Shown here piece after piece: positions 23,344-32,430 of a stretch of DNA of 46,506 nucleotides. The DNA is from Archaeoglobi archaeon (GTDB taxonomy: Archaea; Halobacteriota; Archaeoglobi; Archaeoglobales; Archaeoglobaceae). Every line of letters starts with the position of its first letter. Position 1 is the stretch's first letter. The notes beneath the pieces were generated by a model. The model was not told the origin of the DNA, made no database searches, and saw nothing but the letters and a program-made list of their open reading frames with translations. The position numbers were made by a program, and so were the translations under genes. The DNA lies in NCBI GenBank assembly GCA_029259415.1, contig JAPDIW010000045.1, positions 1-46,506 of the forward strand, in the 5' to 3' direction.

Positions 23344-23360
23344 AAGTTAACAATTAACTT
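23344..23360. promoter_or_regulatory. Palindrome AAGTTAA-CAA-TTAACTT upstream of secreted orphan
   Basis: Perfect 7-bp inverted repeat with 3-nt spacer. The surrounding 23310-23390 contains four more TTAAC or GTTAA elements (near 23312, 23327, 23381 and in the repeat itself). It sits between a TATATATATA stretch (about 23288-23300) and the start of the secreted protein gene, a position suited to a regulator binding site. Confidence 0.45.
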
Positions 23361-23424
23361 TTCAAGTCAATAAACTTTATTAACATTTGATGTCAATATT
23401 CAATATCCAAGGAAGGTGATGATT

Positions 23425-24576
23425 TTGAGCAAAGCAATAGCAGCACTAATTGCAATAACACTTCTTGGAACCGCCGTTTATGCGGAGGTTCTGATGGAGA
23501 ACACGGCGATTGTAACTGTCGACAGTCCTGAAAAAGCAGTGCTTCATACCTTCGTTCTATTCCCTGACGGATTCAGGCATGCGGGTAAATACGAGGTTGC
23601 GGGAAAGAAGAGTTTAGCGTTGTATTTGGGCAGCGCTAAATCAGCCTGGATGAATGAATACAGAAAAAATGGAAGACTTTCACAGCCCTTGATTCTTCTT
23701 GTTGCAGTATCGGAGAATGGTGTGGATGTTAAAGGCGTAAATCTTGATTGGGATGATTTGAGGAGCGAAGAAGTCAAGCTGAAATTCAATAAGGATGAGA
23801 GGATAAAGAAAACCATTTCAAAGCTCGAACAGCCTCAACCCCTCAGTAGTGACCTCTACTGGGCTATCGAGGATTACTACGAGTACACTCTGCCTGTCGT
23901 TTTGAGCTACGTGAAGCCCGATTCTTCAACATGGGGCGTCATGGACTTCTTCTACGGCAGATACTTGAAAGTTGGTTTCGCTGTAAACACCTTCATCAAT
24001 TCATGGAGCGTGGCGGGGTACAATATAATTCAGAAGCACAATAGTGGAAGCGATATTTGCGGTTTTGATGTCGGTGATGACTGCTACATCTGGATGAATG
24101 TCAGATACCGCTACGAGAAGTGGGTCTACTACCTCGATGACGACCCAATTCTAACAATGGAGCACGTATACGTAAAGGACTTCTATCCTGAAACCATAAC
24201 TGCCGGAACGTCCAAACCGCCAAACGCAAGACTGGTGCCTGTTGACAGCTGGAACTATATGGGGAGCTACACTGCAAGGAGTTCGACGTATCCTTACTAC
24301 CTATTCAACGTCTTTGACCTCACCACAGACCACCTCGCCATCGACTGCCTCAAATTCATCGACGCTCTGGTGCTTGCAGGCAAAATATCTGGCAGAGCAG
24401 CAACTGCTGCAGAACTCATCGGACTCTTTGTAGATGTGGACTTCGAGTATGACAACGTTGTGGCGTTCGACATAGATTTGGCACTCTATTCATATCCGGG
24501 AACAACACACACCGTGTACATGGCTGAAAGTGAAGCTGTAAAGAGCGTTCCAGCAGTTTATTTTGAAGTGCGTTGA
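23425..24576 (+). CDS. Secreted protein of unknown function, 383 aa
   Basis: I do not recognise a family. A signal peptide (AIAALIAITLLGTAVYA) with likely cleavage after AYA/AVYA leads into an extracellular domain rich in Tyr, Trp and Asp. Residues about 130-290 contain many aromatics (YWAIEDYYEYTLP, YYLDDDPILTMEHVYVKDFY) and a Cys pair in DICGFDVGDDCYIW. The C-terminal third has a weakly hydrophobic helix (FIDALVLAGKISGRAATAAE), too polar to be a clear membrane anchor. TTG 23425 has the best spacing to GGAAGGTGAT; ATG 23419 and GTG 23416 are in frame. It is monocistronic with a T-rich end, in a region of gene remnants. Confidence 0.7.
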   Translation: MSKAIAALIAITLLGTAVYAEVLMENTAIVTVDSPEKAVLHTFVLFPDGFRHAGKYEVAGKKSLALYLGSAKSAWMNEYRKNGRLSQPLILLVAVSENGVDVKGVNLDWDDLRSEEVKLKFNKDERIKKTISKLEQPQPLSSDLYWAIEDYYEYTLPVVLSYVKPDSSTWGVMDFFYGRYLKVGFAVNTFINSWSVAGYNIIQKHNSGSDICGFDVGDDCYIWMNVRYRYEKWVYYLDDDPILTMEHVYVKDFYPETITAGTSKPPNARLVPVDSWNYMGSYTARSSTYPYYLFNVFDLTTDHLAIDCLKFIDALVLAGKISGRAATAAELIGLFVDVDFEYDNVVAFDIDLALYSYPGTTHTVYMAESEAVKSVPAVYFEVR

Positions 24577-24949
24577 GTTTTGAGTTTCAATTTTTAATAA
24601 TGAATTTAATTTTTTTAATTTTGTTAGTGAAGTCTAATTTACCATTTCATAGTTTGTAGCCCAAATACAATCTGCTATGTTGGAATTTCTGTACCCAATT
24701 GACGATGGGTAGTTTGTGTTATACACTATCTGCTCAGGATGTTATCCAGATCACCTATTCGTGCTGCATTTTTTCAGCAAATGGTATGAAGCTAATAATT
24801 TCCCCGATGTTCAGAGAGCTATAATGGGAAACGTGTAGAGTGAAACATTGTGTAAGGTCACTAAGCTGGAATGAAAGAGTATAGATTTTAGAACTTTGGA
24901 TTTTTTATCGTTTGGCAAACTTTTTAAAATTATAATCATAAATCTAAAC
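24577..24949. other. Non-coding gap with T-rich terminator and a possible gene remnant
   Basis: The stretch begins with T-rich sequence (TTTTTAATAATG ... TTTTTTTAATTTTG) that fits termination of the upstream gene. On the minus strand, 24634-24741 holds an open stretch of about 35 codons (HPEQIVYNTNYPSS ... IADCIWATNYEMVN) with protein-like composition but no start; it may be the tail of a lost gene. An ATTATAATC TATA-like element at about 24929-24937 belongs to the next gene. No RNA gene is visible. Confidence 0.4.
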
Positions 24950-26675
24950 ATGGCGCAGATTTCTGGAGGAGAATTGCTCGTAAGGTGTTTAATCAAAGAG
25001 AACGTCAAGTACATTTTCGGGGTTCCGGGAGGACAGCTTCTGACCTTTTTGGATGCGATAAAGAGAGTTGGGGAGAAGCACGGAATGAAATTCATCAACT
25101 GCAGGCACGAGCAGGCTGCAGCAAGCATGGCGGATGCCTATGCAAGGACAAGCGGTGAGATTGGGGTTTGTGTTGGCACAATTGGCCCGGGTGGGGCTGA
25201 TTTAGTTCCCGGAGTTTATCCCGCTTACGCCGACAGCGTTCCAATGCTGGTGATTACAGCACAGAACCAGACGTGGAAGAGCTACCCGGACCACGGCTCC
25301 ATGCAGGCTTTAGACCAGTTCCACCTCTTCAAGCCAATAACGAAGTGGAATGCTGTGGTCTCACACTGGGAAAGAATTCCTGAGCTCGTTCAGAGGGCAG
25401 TAAGGGTTGCCCTCTCGGGCAGACCCGGGCCGGTGCACCTCGATTTTCCATCAGACGTGCTTTACAACGGTAACGAGGAAAGTTTTGCAAAGGTTTACCC
25501 TCCTGAACGTTACAGACCGATGAAACCTCCAGTCGGAAACCCAGAGCTTGTGGAGATGGCTGCAGAGATGCTTTACAATGCTGAAAGACCACTCATCCAC
25601 GCAGGCACTGGAGTTCTGAGAGCAAAGGCATGGAATGAGCTGAGGGAGCTTGCAGAGTATCTGGGAGCGGTGGTTACGACCACAATGGGTGGGAGAGGAG
25701 CCATTCCGGAAGATCATCCTTTATGCATTCTTCCAGCCAGTCCGGCAGCAATAATGGCCCAGAACGAGGCTGATGTAGTCCTAGTTGTGGGAAGCAAGAT
25801 GGGAGACTTGGACTTCTGGGGAAGACCGCCTGCGTGGGGAGACCCTGACCAGCAGAAGACGATTCAGACGACATCGACCCTGAAATGATCGCCCTTAACC
25901 GCCCCGTTGATGTTGGAATCGTGGGTGATGCAAAGGAGACGCTTAAGGCTTTGATTGAGGCTGTTAAAAAGAAAGGTGAGAGAAGGGAACCGGTTGACAG
26001 GCTTAAAGACTACAGGAAAATGCAGCAGGAGTGGTTGGAAGGATTTCTGAATCTGGCAGAAAGCAGAGAGAAGCCAGTTCATCCGTTGAGAGTGATTAAG
26101 GAGGTCAGGGAGTTCTATCCAAGGAACGCGATTTCCTGTGTCGATGGCGGCAACACGGCAGTCTGGGCTTCTTATCTGAACAGGATTTACGAGCCCAACA
26201 CGTTCCTATGGGCTGCTGATTCGGGGCATCTCGGCACAGGTTTGCCGTATGCCATTGGAGCAAAGCTTGCAAACCCAGACAGGCCGGTTTACCTCATTGC
26301 AGGCGATGGGGCTTTCGGCCTCACAATGGAGGAGCTTGAGACTGCGAGCAGGGAAGGTGTGAAAATTACGGCAATCGTTATGAACGGCAGCTGGGGGATG
26401 ATCAAGGGCTCGCAGAAGGCTGCGTTTGGCGGTAGATTCATTGGAGTCGATTTCAAGGATGACAGGTACGATAAGGTTGCGAAGTCAATGGGATGGTACG
26501 GGCAAGGGTTGAGGAGCCTGAGGACATTGCGACCGCCCTTGACAAGGTTGAGACCTCAGACAAGCCAGCCCTGCTGGACGTGAAAATCTCGCAGGAAGCA
26601 AACCTCTCACCGCCTGACTTAGTAACCCTCTCGATTGTGTGGCTCGAAGGCTGCAATCCGCCTCCGGTAGAATGA
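24950..26675 (+). pseudogene. Acetolactate-synthase-like TPP enzyme, twice frameshifted
   Basis: Large-subunit type ThDP enzyme related to acetolactate synthase (2 pyruvate to acetolactate and CO2). Frame 1 (24950-25870) has FGVPGGQLLTFLDA, the catalytic-Glu block NCRHEQAAASMADAYA and the central domain to WGDPDQQKTIQ. A missing base near 25872 must be supplied to continue as DIDPEMIALNRPVDVG. The third domain holds the ThDP motif IAGDGAFGLTMEELETASRE and IVMNGSWGM. A second missing base near 26499 hides the tail RVEEPEDIATALDKVE, which runs in another frame to the TGA at 26675. About 575 codons in all, the full family length. TATA spacing indicates a leaderless ATG at 24950. Other ThDP decarboxylases are possible. 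Decay or sequence error cannot be separated here. Confidence 0.8.
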
Positions 26676-27849
26676 AGGCCTTAGTAGTTGACCTTAACCT
26701 CTTTAAGGCGGCGCTGAACCTGCTGCTTGGAAGAATCACGAAAAGTGTTTACTACAGCCCGCTGTCAATGCTGAAATACCACGAAAACTATCCCGAACCG
26801 GAATTACCGGGAGAGAACTGGGTTAAGATTAAAACAAACCTCTGCGGGATATGCGGCTCAGATCTGAGAGTCATAACTCTCGAAGAGAGCTTCTACTTAG
26901 CTCCTCTAACCTCTTTTCCATTTGTTCCTGGCCATGAGGTTGTAGGAGAGGTTGTTGAGGTTGGAAACAACTTGAACGTTTCGGAAGGAGAGAGGGTTGT
27001 TGTAAACCCTGCCCTTTGCTGTAGAGTAAGAGGATTTGAGGAATGTGAAGCCTGCAGAAAAGGACACTTTGCAGTCTGTCACAACACGGACAGAGGAAGG
27101 ATCTTTCCCGGCATCTTCACCGGTATATGCAGAGACACTGGTGGAGGTTGGGCTGAGCACTTTGTTGCCCACAACTCTCAGCTTGTAAACGTTCCTGCCA
27201 GCATTAAGGACGAGAACGCGGTGTTTGCAGAGCCGTTGACCATAGGAATCCACTCAGCCCTTAGAAGCTTTCCAGGAGATGATGAGGTTGTTGCGGTGGT
27301 GGGATGTGGAGTTATCGGCATCTGCACCATTATTGCGCTAAGACACCTTGGCTTTAAAGGTGAGATAATCGGAATTGACATCAGCGAGAGACAGGCGGAA
27401 ATGGCGAAGAAATTCGGGGCTGATGAAGTGGTAACGGAGAATCCCGTCGAGAGTATTGCGGAAATGATGGGAGGTAGAGTCTATCAACCGCCGAGAGATA
27501 GACCAATGTTCGTTGGTGGTGGTGTGGATGTTGCATACGAGTGCATGGGAATACCGCAGACGGTTGACACCGCTCTAAGAATTACCAAACCGCTTGGAAG
27601 GGTGGTGATTGCTGGAACAGTTGCAAAGATGGACGTGGACTGGGCTCCGGTGTTTGCTAAAGAGCTAACCGTTCTGGGAACCTTTGGGTGTGGGATTGAG
27701 GGATTTAACGGGGAGAGAAAGGATACCTTTGGCATTGCACTCGACATTCTCCAGAAAGCCGATTTATCGCAACTTCTGACCCACTTGAGGACTACAGGAA
27801 AGCTCTGAAGGCTGCAATTGAAAAAGGAAAAGTGGGGCAGTTAAGGTAG
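26672..27849 (+). pseudogene. Zinc-dependent alcohol dehydrogenase (MDR family), 3' frameshift
   Basis: Medium-chain dehydrogenase/reductase, about 390 codons, related to butanediol and sorbitol dehydrogenases. Catalytic zinc ligands in NLCGICGSD and VPGHEVVG, structural-zinc cysteines between NPALCC and ACRKGHFAVC, and a Rossmann motif VVGCGVIGICT. ATG 26672 overlaps the TGA of the ThDP-enzyme gene (ATGA), so the two were one operon, consistent with an acetolactate/acetoin/butanediol-type branch (inference). The open frame ends early at 27808 (SQLLTHLRTTGKL). The expected tail PLEDYRKALKAAIEKGKVGQ is present in another frame up to a stop at 27849, so a base or short segment is missing near 27781. 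The catalytic domains are intact, so activity could survive. Confidence 0.8.
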
Positions 27850-27858
27850 CCTTCGACT

Positions 27859-28991
27859 TCACTCTTTGAGCAGCATAGCAAGAAAGAAGGACACAACGAG
27901 AAGTGCTGCAGAAAGAATAAGGACTGAATCCCAGCCTGCGGCTCTCGCCATGCCCTCAAATCCGGCAATCAACACCACTGAACCCACCTGGGAGAAGAGC
28001 CATAGTGATGAGTTGGCAGTCCCGGCAAATTTCTCTCCAACGGACGTGGCGGAGAGGTCGAGAGCAAGCGGAAGAGCGGAGATAAAGAAGAATCCCAGTA
28101 TGAACAGCACTGCTGCCACCATTCCCATACCAATTGCAGCGGTATGAGCGTAGAACAGGATGGCGGACAGGATGAAGCACAGGTAAAGAAATGGCTTTCT
28201 TTTACCTGCTTTGTCCGATAACGCTGGTATGACATATACTGCCAAAAATTCCGGCCCAGAAGGAAAGCTGAGGCTGTCAGCCCGGCTGTTTCCACATCCA
28301 ATCCATGCTCTTCAAGAACCGGTTCAACCCATGTAAGGTATGCGGTGAATATCCCACCCCCACGAAGGCGATGATTGAGAGGATCAGAACGTTCCTGTTT
28401 TTCAGTACATTGAGGTACTCTCTGAGCTTGTGTTCTTCCTCAAACCCTCCTTCTGCCTCCTTGCCGAGTAGGTAAAACAGAATAAGCACAATGAAGGCGA
28501 AAGCACCGTAAGTCAGCAGCATGCTTTTGAAGCCTGTGCTAACAGTCAGGGCCAACAATCGTGCCAATGAAGAGTGAAATGCTCCCCAGACCAGTTGCAA
28601 GTCCCGCCTCCTCGATGGGAAACCAGCTTTTTACGAGCTTTGATATGCTGTTGAAAATGAAAGGCTGCCCGACGGCTGTTAGAGTTTGAAATACTAGCAG
28701 AGCTTCAAATGTAGTTGCAAACGCCCTCAACAATCCAAACACTGCAAAAAAGGCGCTGCCAATCAGAACTGCCCTTCTGAACCCCCTTCTGTCCACATAA
28801 TATCCCACAGGCAGTGCAAGAACTATGAAGACAATCGGAAAAACTGCGGAGAGCAGTCCAACCTCAGCATCCCCCACGCCGTAGATTTCCTCCACGATGG
28901 GCAGAATGGGCGAGAAAGTTATCCACATAACCTGCGAGACGATACCTGCGAGAATGTACACTCCAAGAACAACCCAGCGGTAGGAACTCAT
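27859..28991 (-). pseudogene. MFS transporter, frameshifted three times
   Basis: Major-facilitator permease of about 380 codons, twelve expected helices. The N-terminal part to 28555 contains the motif-A loop GYYVDRRGFRRAVLIG. Breaks are needed near 28552 (after SLFIGTIVGP), near 28355 (in a G-rich run GTGGGGGTGGGA) and near 28250 (before LAVYVIPALSDKAGKRKPFL). The C-terminal helices to 27859 then read through to FFLAMLLKE. All three breaks are single-base, two near short homopolymers. It is convergent with the dehydrogenase gene with only 9 bp between ends. The substrate is unknown; uptake or export linked to the neighbouring pathway is a guess. Confidence 0.75.
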
Positions 28992-29042
28992 AATACAAAA
29001 TAATTAATTTTAGCATTTATTGTCTTTGACGATTGAATAAGT

Positions 29043-30023
29043 TTATTTCGGAAATTCTATAAGGAAAGAAGCCCCTTCTTTGCTGTCTTCGAGCTTGATT
29101 GTTGCTCCGTACGTCTCAAGCAGTTTTTTGGCTATATACATGCCCAGTCCGCTACCCATTCCTGATGTAACTCCTTTTTCAAAGATTCTGTCTCTCAGTT
29201 CTTCAGGGATTCCTATTCCGTTGTCCTTTACTCTTATGGACACTTTGCCGTTTTCTTCCCACACTTCAATGGTTATCTTGTTAGCTCCACCGTGTTTTAC
29301 CGCGTTGCTGAGGAGATTCTCAAAGACACTGTAAATTCCGTCGTTAGCCATAACCTCGGCGTCACCTTTCATCTCAATCTTGATGTTATAACCTCTGGAG
29401 ACTTCTTTAACGACATCACCTATCCTGTACGTGCCTGTTGGCCCATCACCGGCAGTCTCAAGAGTTCTTATCTTTTTAATTAGCTCTACGCCCTTTTCCA
29501 CGTTTGCTTCAATTTGTGAAACGTACTCTAAGTCGTATTTTTCTTTCAGGAGATCAGCATATAGGTGTATACTTGTGAACACATTAAGCAAGTCGTGTCT
29601 CATTATGCTATTCAGGAGTTTGAGATAATCCAGCAAATTGTTGATTTTGTTCTGCATCACCATTCGCTCTGTAATGTCAGTGAAAGTGAGCACGGTGTAC
29701 TTTTCACCAGCATCTACCGCTTTAACCCTGATCGCAACCCACTGGTAGCCATCTCTTTTTATGGCTTTGAGTAGGAGAGGGTTCGGTAACTTGTCGAACT
29801 CCCCTTTCAAGATATATTTGAAAGCTTCAAGCGCCACTTTTCTGCTGTCGGGATGGATTAGTGAGAAAGGATCTTTTGTCCAGTTGTCTGTCTCAACTCC
29901 AGTTTTGTATGGCAACCTATTGTTGTAGTACACAACCCTTCCACTTTGATCAAGGATAGCGATACCTACTGGCATGTCCTCAACTGTCCTCTTCCAGTCT
30001 ATCGGTTTGGATGTTTTGCTCAT
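29043..30023 (-). CDS. PAS-domain histidine kinase
   Basis: Soluble sensor kinase, 326 aa, without membrane segments. PAS domain residues 10-115 (MPVGIAILDQSGRVVYYNNR ... TVLTFTDITERM), coiled linker, then a HisKA-like helix with H-box LNSIMRHDLLNVF (about 142), N-box NLLSNAVKHG, DNGIGIPEEL and GMGSGLGMYIAKKL. It is a close relative of the broken kinase at 16063-17041, and the pair lets the breaks there be placed. No response regulator lies next to it, as usual for Archaeoglobus kinases. The redox or ligand input to the PAS domain is unknown. Confidence 0.9.
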   Translation of the reverse strand: MSKTSKPIDWKRTVEDMPVGIAILDQSGRVVYYNNRLPYKTGVETDNWTKDPFSLIHPDSRKVALEAFKYILKGEFDKLPNPLLLKAIKRDGYQWVAIRVKAVDAGEKYTVLTFTDITERMVMQNKINNLLDYLKLLNSIMRHDLLNVFTSIHLYADLLKEKYDLEYVSQIEANVEKGVELIKKIRTLETAGDGPTGTYRIGDVVKEVSRGYNIKIEMKGDAEVMANDGIYSVFENLLSNAVKHGGANKITIEVWEENGKVSIRVKDNGIGIPEELRDRIFEKGVTSGMGSGLGMYIAKKLLETYGATIKLEDSKEGASFLIEFPK

Positions 30024-30280
30024 GCTGTATTATCAACTTCGCTCCTCTCGTAAATAAAACGTTAACGGTGGCGTAAGAGCTTCTGCTATATCGGATAGAG
30101 TGATGAGAAGTCATATTTTTGTAAATTGATCTTAAATAATTTTGTCGAGCTTTTCCCAACTGTGACTTCCTAAAGTTACCTCCTGCTATCGAACACCATG
30201 GTAAAAGTCGGGATCTTCAGAACTGAGACTCTGAGATTACTTTTAATTACCTATTGATTTTGTTACAAACCTTCTACAAA

Positions 30281-31420
30281 TTAATCCCCAAGCAGACACC
30301 TCGCTATTCTGCTGCTGTATAGACATTCGCTGCATGAAGGCTGGTTGGCGTAGCAGTCAACATTTGTCTCAGCATACCAGCAACCCTCGACGTAAGGACA
30401 GTCGGCACACCACGGAAAGTTTTCCATATCCCCTCTGAGTTTCTCAAAATCGGCCATTTTATCAATCACATCATCAACATCCTCTTTCAGAACATTACCA
30501 ACAGTGAACTCCTCAATTTTCTTGTTATGCTCGTTAACGTACTCGCTGTGGGTGTATGCGAAGGACATACAGCTCGAAATTGTTCCATCAACTCTCAGAA
30601 AAGCAGAATTTTTGTAAGGACACTCTCTCGCTTTTGAATCCCCGAAAAATGAGGGTTCGATAAGCTCCACACCATACTCTCTTGCCGTTTCTCTCAATCT
30701 TTCAAAAACCTCTTCCGCCCTGAAAGCCATCTCGATTCTGTCCTTTCTACCAAATATGGAGAGAAGGTTGATGGAGTAACCTTTCGAGTAAACATCCTTC
30801 AGCAAGTGCTTGTATCTTCTGAGAGACTCACCTCCACCTCTTGAGCAGTCCCTGATAGCCTCAACAAGAATGCTCTCGTCCAGTCCGAGCACTTTTTCAA
30901 CTGTTATCCTGCTACCCTCGAAGTAAACCCCTTGCTCGTAAACTGCAGGATTTGATGCAACAACGTTCGTTGCGAGCATCCCTGCACCAAATTCAGCTAT
31001 TCTTTCGAAGAACTGTGGGAGGAGTTCGAGGTTCTCCCTTGTTACGACAACCTCTGCAATTCCTCTCTCACCCAGCTTTTTGAGCAGTCCAACAGCCCTG
31101 TTAACCTCAAGCCCTCTTCTGAATCTATCGTTAACGTCAATCGACACTCCTACTTTATCCACCACATCGAGAATTTCCGAGTCGAGCATACCATTGGTGC
31201 TGATTATAATCTTCCCGTTAAATCCCTCAATTTTCCTGAAAAATTCGGGATACAGCAGTGGTTCTCCGTAACCGTAGATAACGTACTCCTTGGCCACACC
31301 CTCCACCTTTTCAAGAGCTTCAAGGGGAAAGTCTCTTAGAGGGACATTTTTTCGATGGCAATACTTGCAATCGAGTGTGCAGAAAGTTGTTGGTTCAATT
31401 TGAAGCTTCTTTAGTCTCAT
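30281..31420 (-). CDS. Radical SAM protein with SPASM-like C-terminus
   Basis: Radical SAM enzyme, 379 aa. The N-terminal SAM cluster motif is FCTLDCKYCHRKN (C-x3-C-x2-C, residues 13-20), followed by YGYGEPLLYPEF and IIISTNGMLD as in MoaA/SPASM proteins. The C-terminal 120 residues contain about twelve cysteines (ECPYKNSAF, TISSCMSF, WCADCPYVEGCW and CSECLYSSRIARCLLGD), enough for one or two auxiliary clusters. Its ATG overlaps the stop of the MoaD-like gene. In archaea, related enzymes sit near tungsten-containing aldehyde oxidoreductases and are thought to mature their cofactor; no such oxidoreductase is in this window. A peptide-modifying role is the alternative. Confidence 0.82.
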   Translation of the reverse strand: MRLKKLQIEPTTFCTLDCKYCHRKNVPLRDFPLEALEKVEGVAKEYVIYGYGEPLLYPEFFRKIEGFNGKIIISTNGMLDSEILDVVDKVGVSIDVNDRFRRGLEVNRAVGLLKKLGERGIAEVVVTRENLELLPQFFERIAEFGAGMLATNVVASNPAVYEQGVYFEGSRITVEKVLGLDESILVEAIRDCSRGGGESLRRYKHLLKDVYSKGYSINLLSIFGRKDRIEMAFRAEEVFERLRETAREYGVELIEPSFFGDSKARECPYKNSAFLRVDGTISSCMSFAYTHSEYVNEHNKKIEEFTVGNVLKEDVDDVIDKMADFEKLRGDMENFPWCADCPYVEGCWYAETNVDCYANQPSCSECLYSSRIARCLLGD

Positions 31421-31686
31421 CCTCCAGCCACCGGTGGAAAGACAGCTATTCTGGCATTTTCACTCAATTTCCCAATCATCTCGTCCTTTATGTTCCTTCC
31501 GTTGACGGTTATTATCCTGTCATTTCTGAAATTCCCGTTTTCGTCGAAAATTTCTTTCAAAAAGTCCTCACCCAGTTTTTTTGAAGCAGCAATAAAAGCT
31601 CCCTTTAAAGTGCCATCGCACTCAACTTCGATGGATTTTCCGTACTTTTCTCTCAGGGTTGCGTATAGTTCAATCTTTACTTTCAC
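31417..31686 (-). CDS. MoaD/ThiS-like ubiquitin-fold sulfur carrier
   Basis: Beta-grasp protein, 89 aa. It starts KVKIELYATLREKYGKSIEV and ends IAVFPPVAGG with the free Gly-Gly needed for adenylation and thiocarboxylation by an MoeB/E1-like enzyme. The insertion between strand 2 and the end (DEMIGKLSEN) is that of MoaD proteins. The GTG start at 31686 is exactly 25 bp from a TATA-like element (TTTTTAT on the minus strand, 31708-31714), so translation is probably leaderless from GTG. It is followed by the radical-SAM gene with a 4-bp overlap. A sulfur donor for tungstopterin or another radical-SAM product is the likely role. Confidence 0.85.
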   Translation of the reverse strand: MKVKIELYATLREKYGKSIEVECDGTLKGAFIAASKKLGEDFLKEIFDENGNFRNDRIITVNGRNIKDEMIGKLSENARIAVFPPVAGG

Positions 31687-31749
31687 AAAGAAGGTTAGTT
31701 TTTCAGGATAAAAACCTTCTTTCGAAACGATTGATTAGGCATAAAAACC

Positions 31750-31757
31750 TTTAAATT
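31750..31757 (+). promoter_or_regulatory. TATA box of rbkR-ribB
   Basis: TTTAAATT, centred about 29 bp before ATG 31783 and only 12 bp before ATG 31765. The position shows that 31783 is the start, because 31765 would lie upstream of the transcript. Confidence 0.5.
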
Positions 31758-31782
31758 TTCTGAGATGCTTCTCACATATGAG

Positions 31783-32430
31783 ATGCTTGAAGTCCTCAAA
31801 TCCCTGGCAATGATGAACGCAACAAGGAAAGTTGTGAAGATAAGCTCGAAGGAGCTTGCGGAGCGTATTGGTCAAAGTCTTCAGACCGCGGCAAGAAAGC
31901 TGAAAGAGCTTGAGGATGAAGGGCTGATAGACCGCACACTCACGAAAGATGGACAGTTCGTCGTTATAACGGAGAAGGGAAAGCAACTCCTTTACAAGGA
32001 GTACATGGACTACAAGAAAATTTTCGAGGACGAGGGAACGATTAAGATAAAGGGAGAGGTTTTCAGTGGGGTTGGAGAGGGGAGATACTACGTCTCGCTT
32101 GAAGGATATAAAAAACAGTTTAAGGAGAAGCTGGGTTTCGAACCCTATCCCGGCACGCTCAACCTCAGAATTCCGAAGGAGCAGATGTACTTCAGGAGAA
32201 GGCTTGATGAGGAGAGAGGGATTCTGATTGACGGATTCTCGACAGAGGACAGAACCTTTGGAGAGGTTAAGGCATTCAGGTGCAGGATTAACGGTATTGA
32301 GGGTGCTATAGTAATTCCGAAAAGGACACACTACCCGTCGGAAATCCTTGAGGTAATTTCTCCCGTAAAGCTTAGAGATAAGCTCGGATTGAAGGACGGG
32401 GACTTCGTGGAGGTGGAGGTGATTTTATGA
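31783..32430 (+). CDS. rbkR: Bifunctional regulator/CTP-dependent riboflavin kinase RbkR
   Basis: Archaeal protein joining a DNA-binding domain to an enzyme that makes FMN from riboflavin with CTP. Residues 1-85 are a winged helix (SSKELAERIGQSLQTAARKL, then ITEKGKQLLYKEY). Residues 90-215 are the kinase (GEVFSGVGEGRYYVSLEGYK, LGFEPYPGTLNLRI and IVIPKRTHYPSEILEVISPV). In other archaea RbkR represses riboflavin genes and senses FMN. It overlaps ribB by 4 bp (ATGA), so it probably autoregulates this pair. An open frame extends to ATG 31765, but the promoter position argues against it. Confidence 0.93.
   Translation: MLEVLKSLAMMNATRKVVKISSKELAERIGQSLQTAARKLKELEDEGLIDRTLTKDGQFVVITEKGKQLLYKEYMDYKKIFEDEGTIKIKGEVFSGVGEGRYYVSLEGYKKQFKEKLGFEPYPGTLNLRIPKEQMYFRRRLDEERGILIDGFSTEDRTFGEVKAFRCRINGIEGAIVIPKRTHYPSEILEVISPVKLRDKLGLKDGDFVEVEVIL

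Noticed and set aside
30024-30280. Short ORF MVKVGIFRTET at 30199 as a peptide substrate of the radical-SAM enzyme
   Set aside because: Only 19 codons, no promoter or ribosome site, wrong orientation for the MoaD-radical SAM operon.
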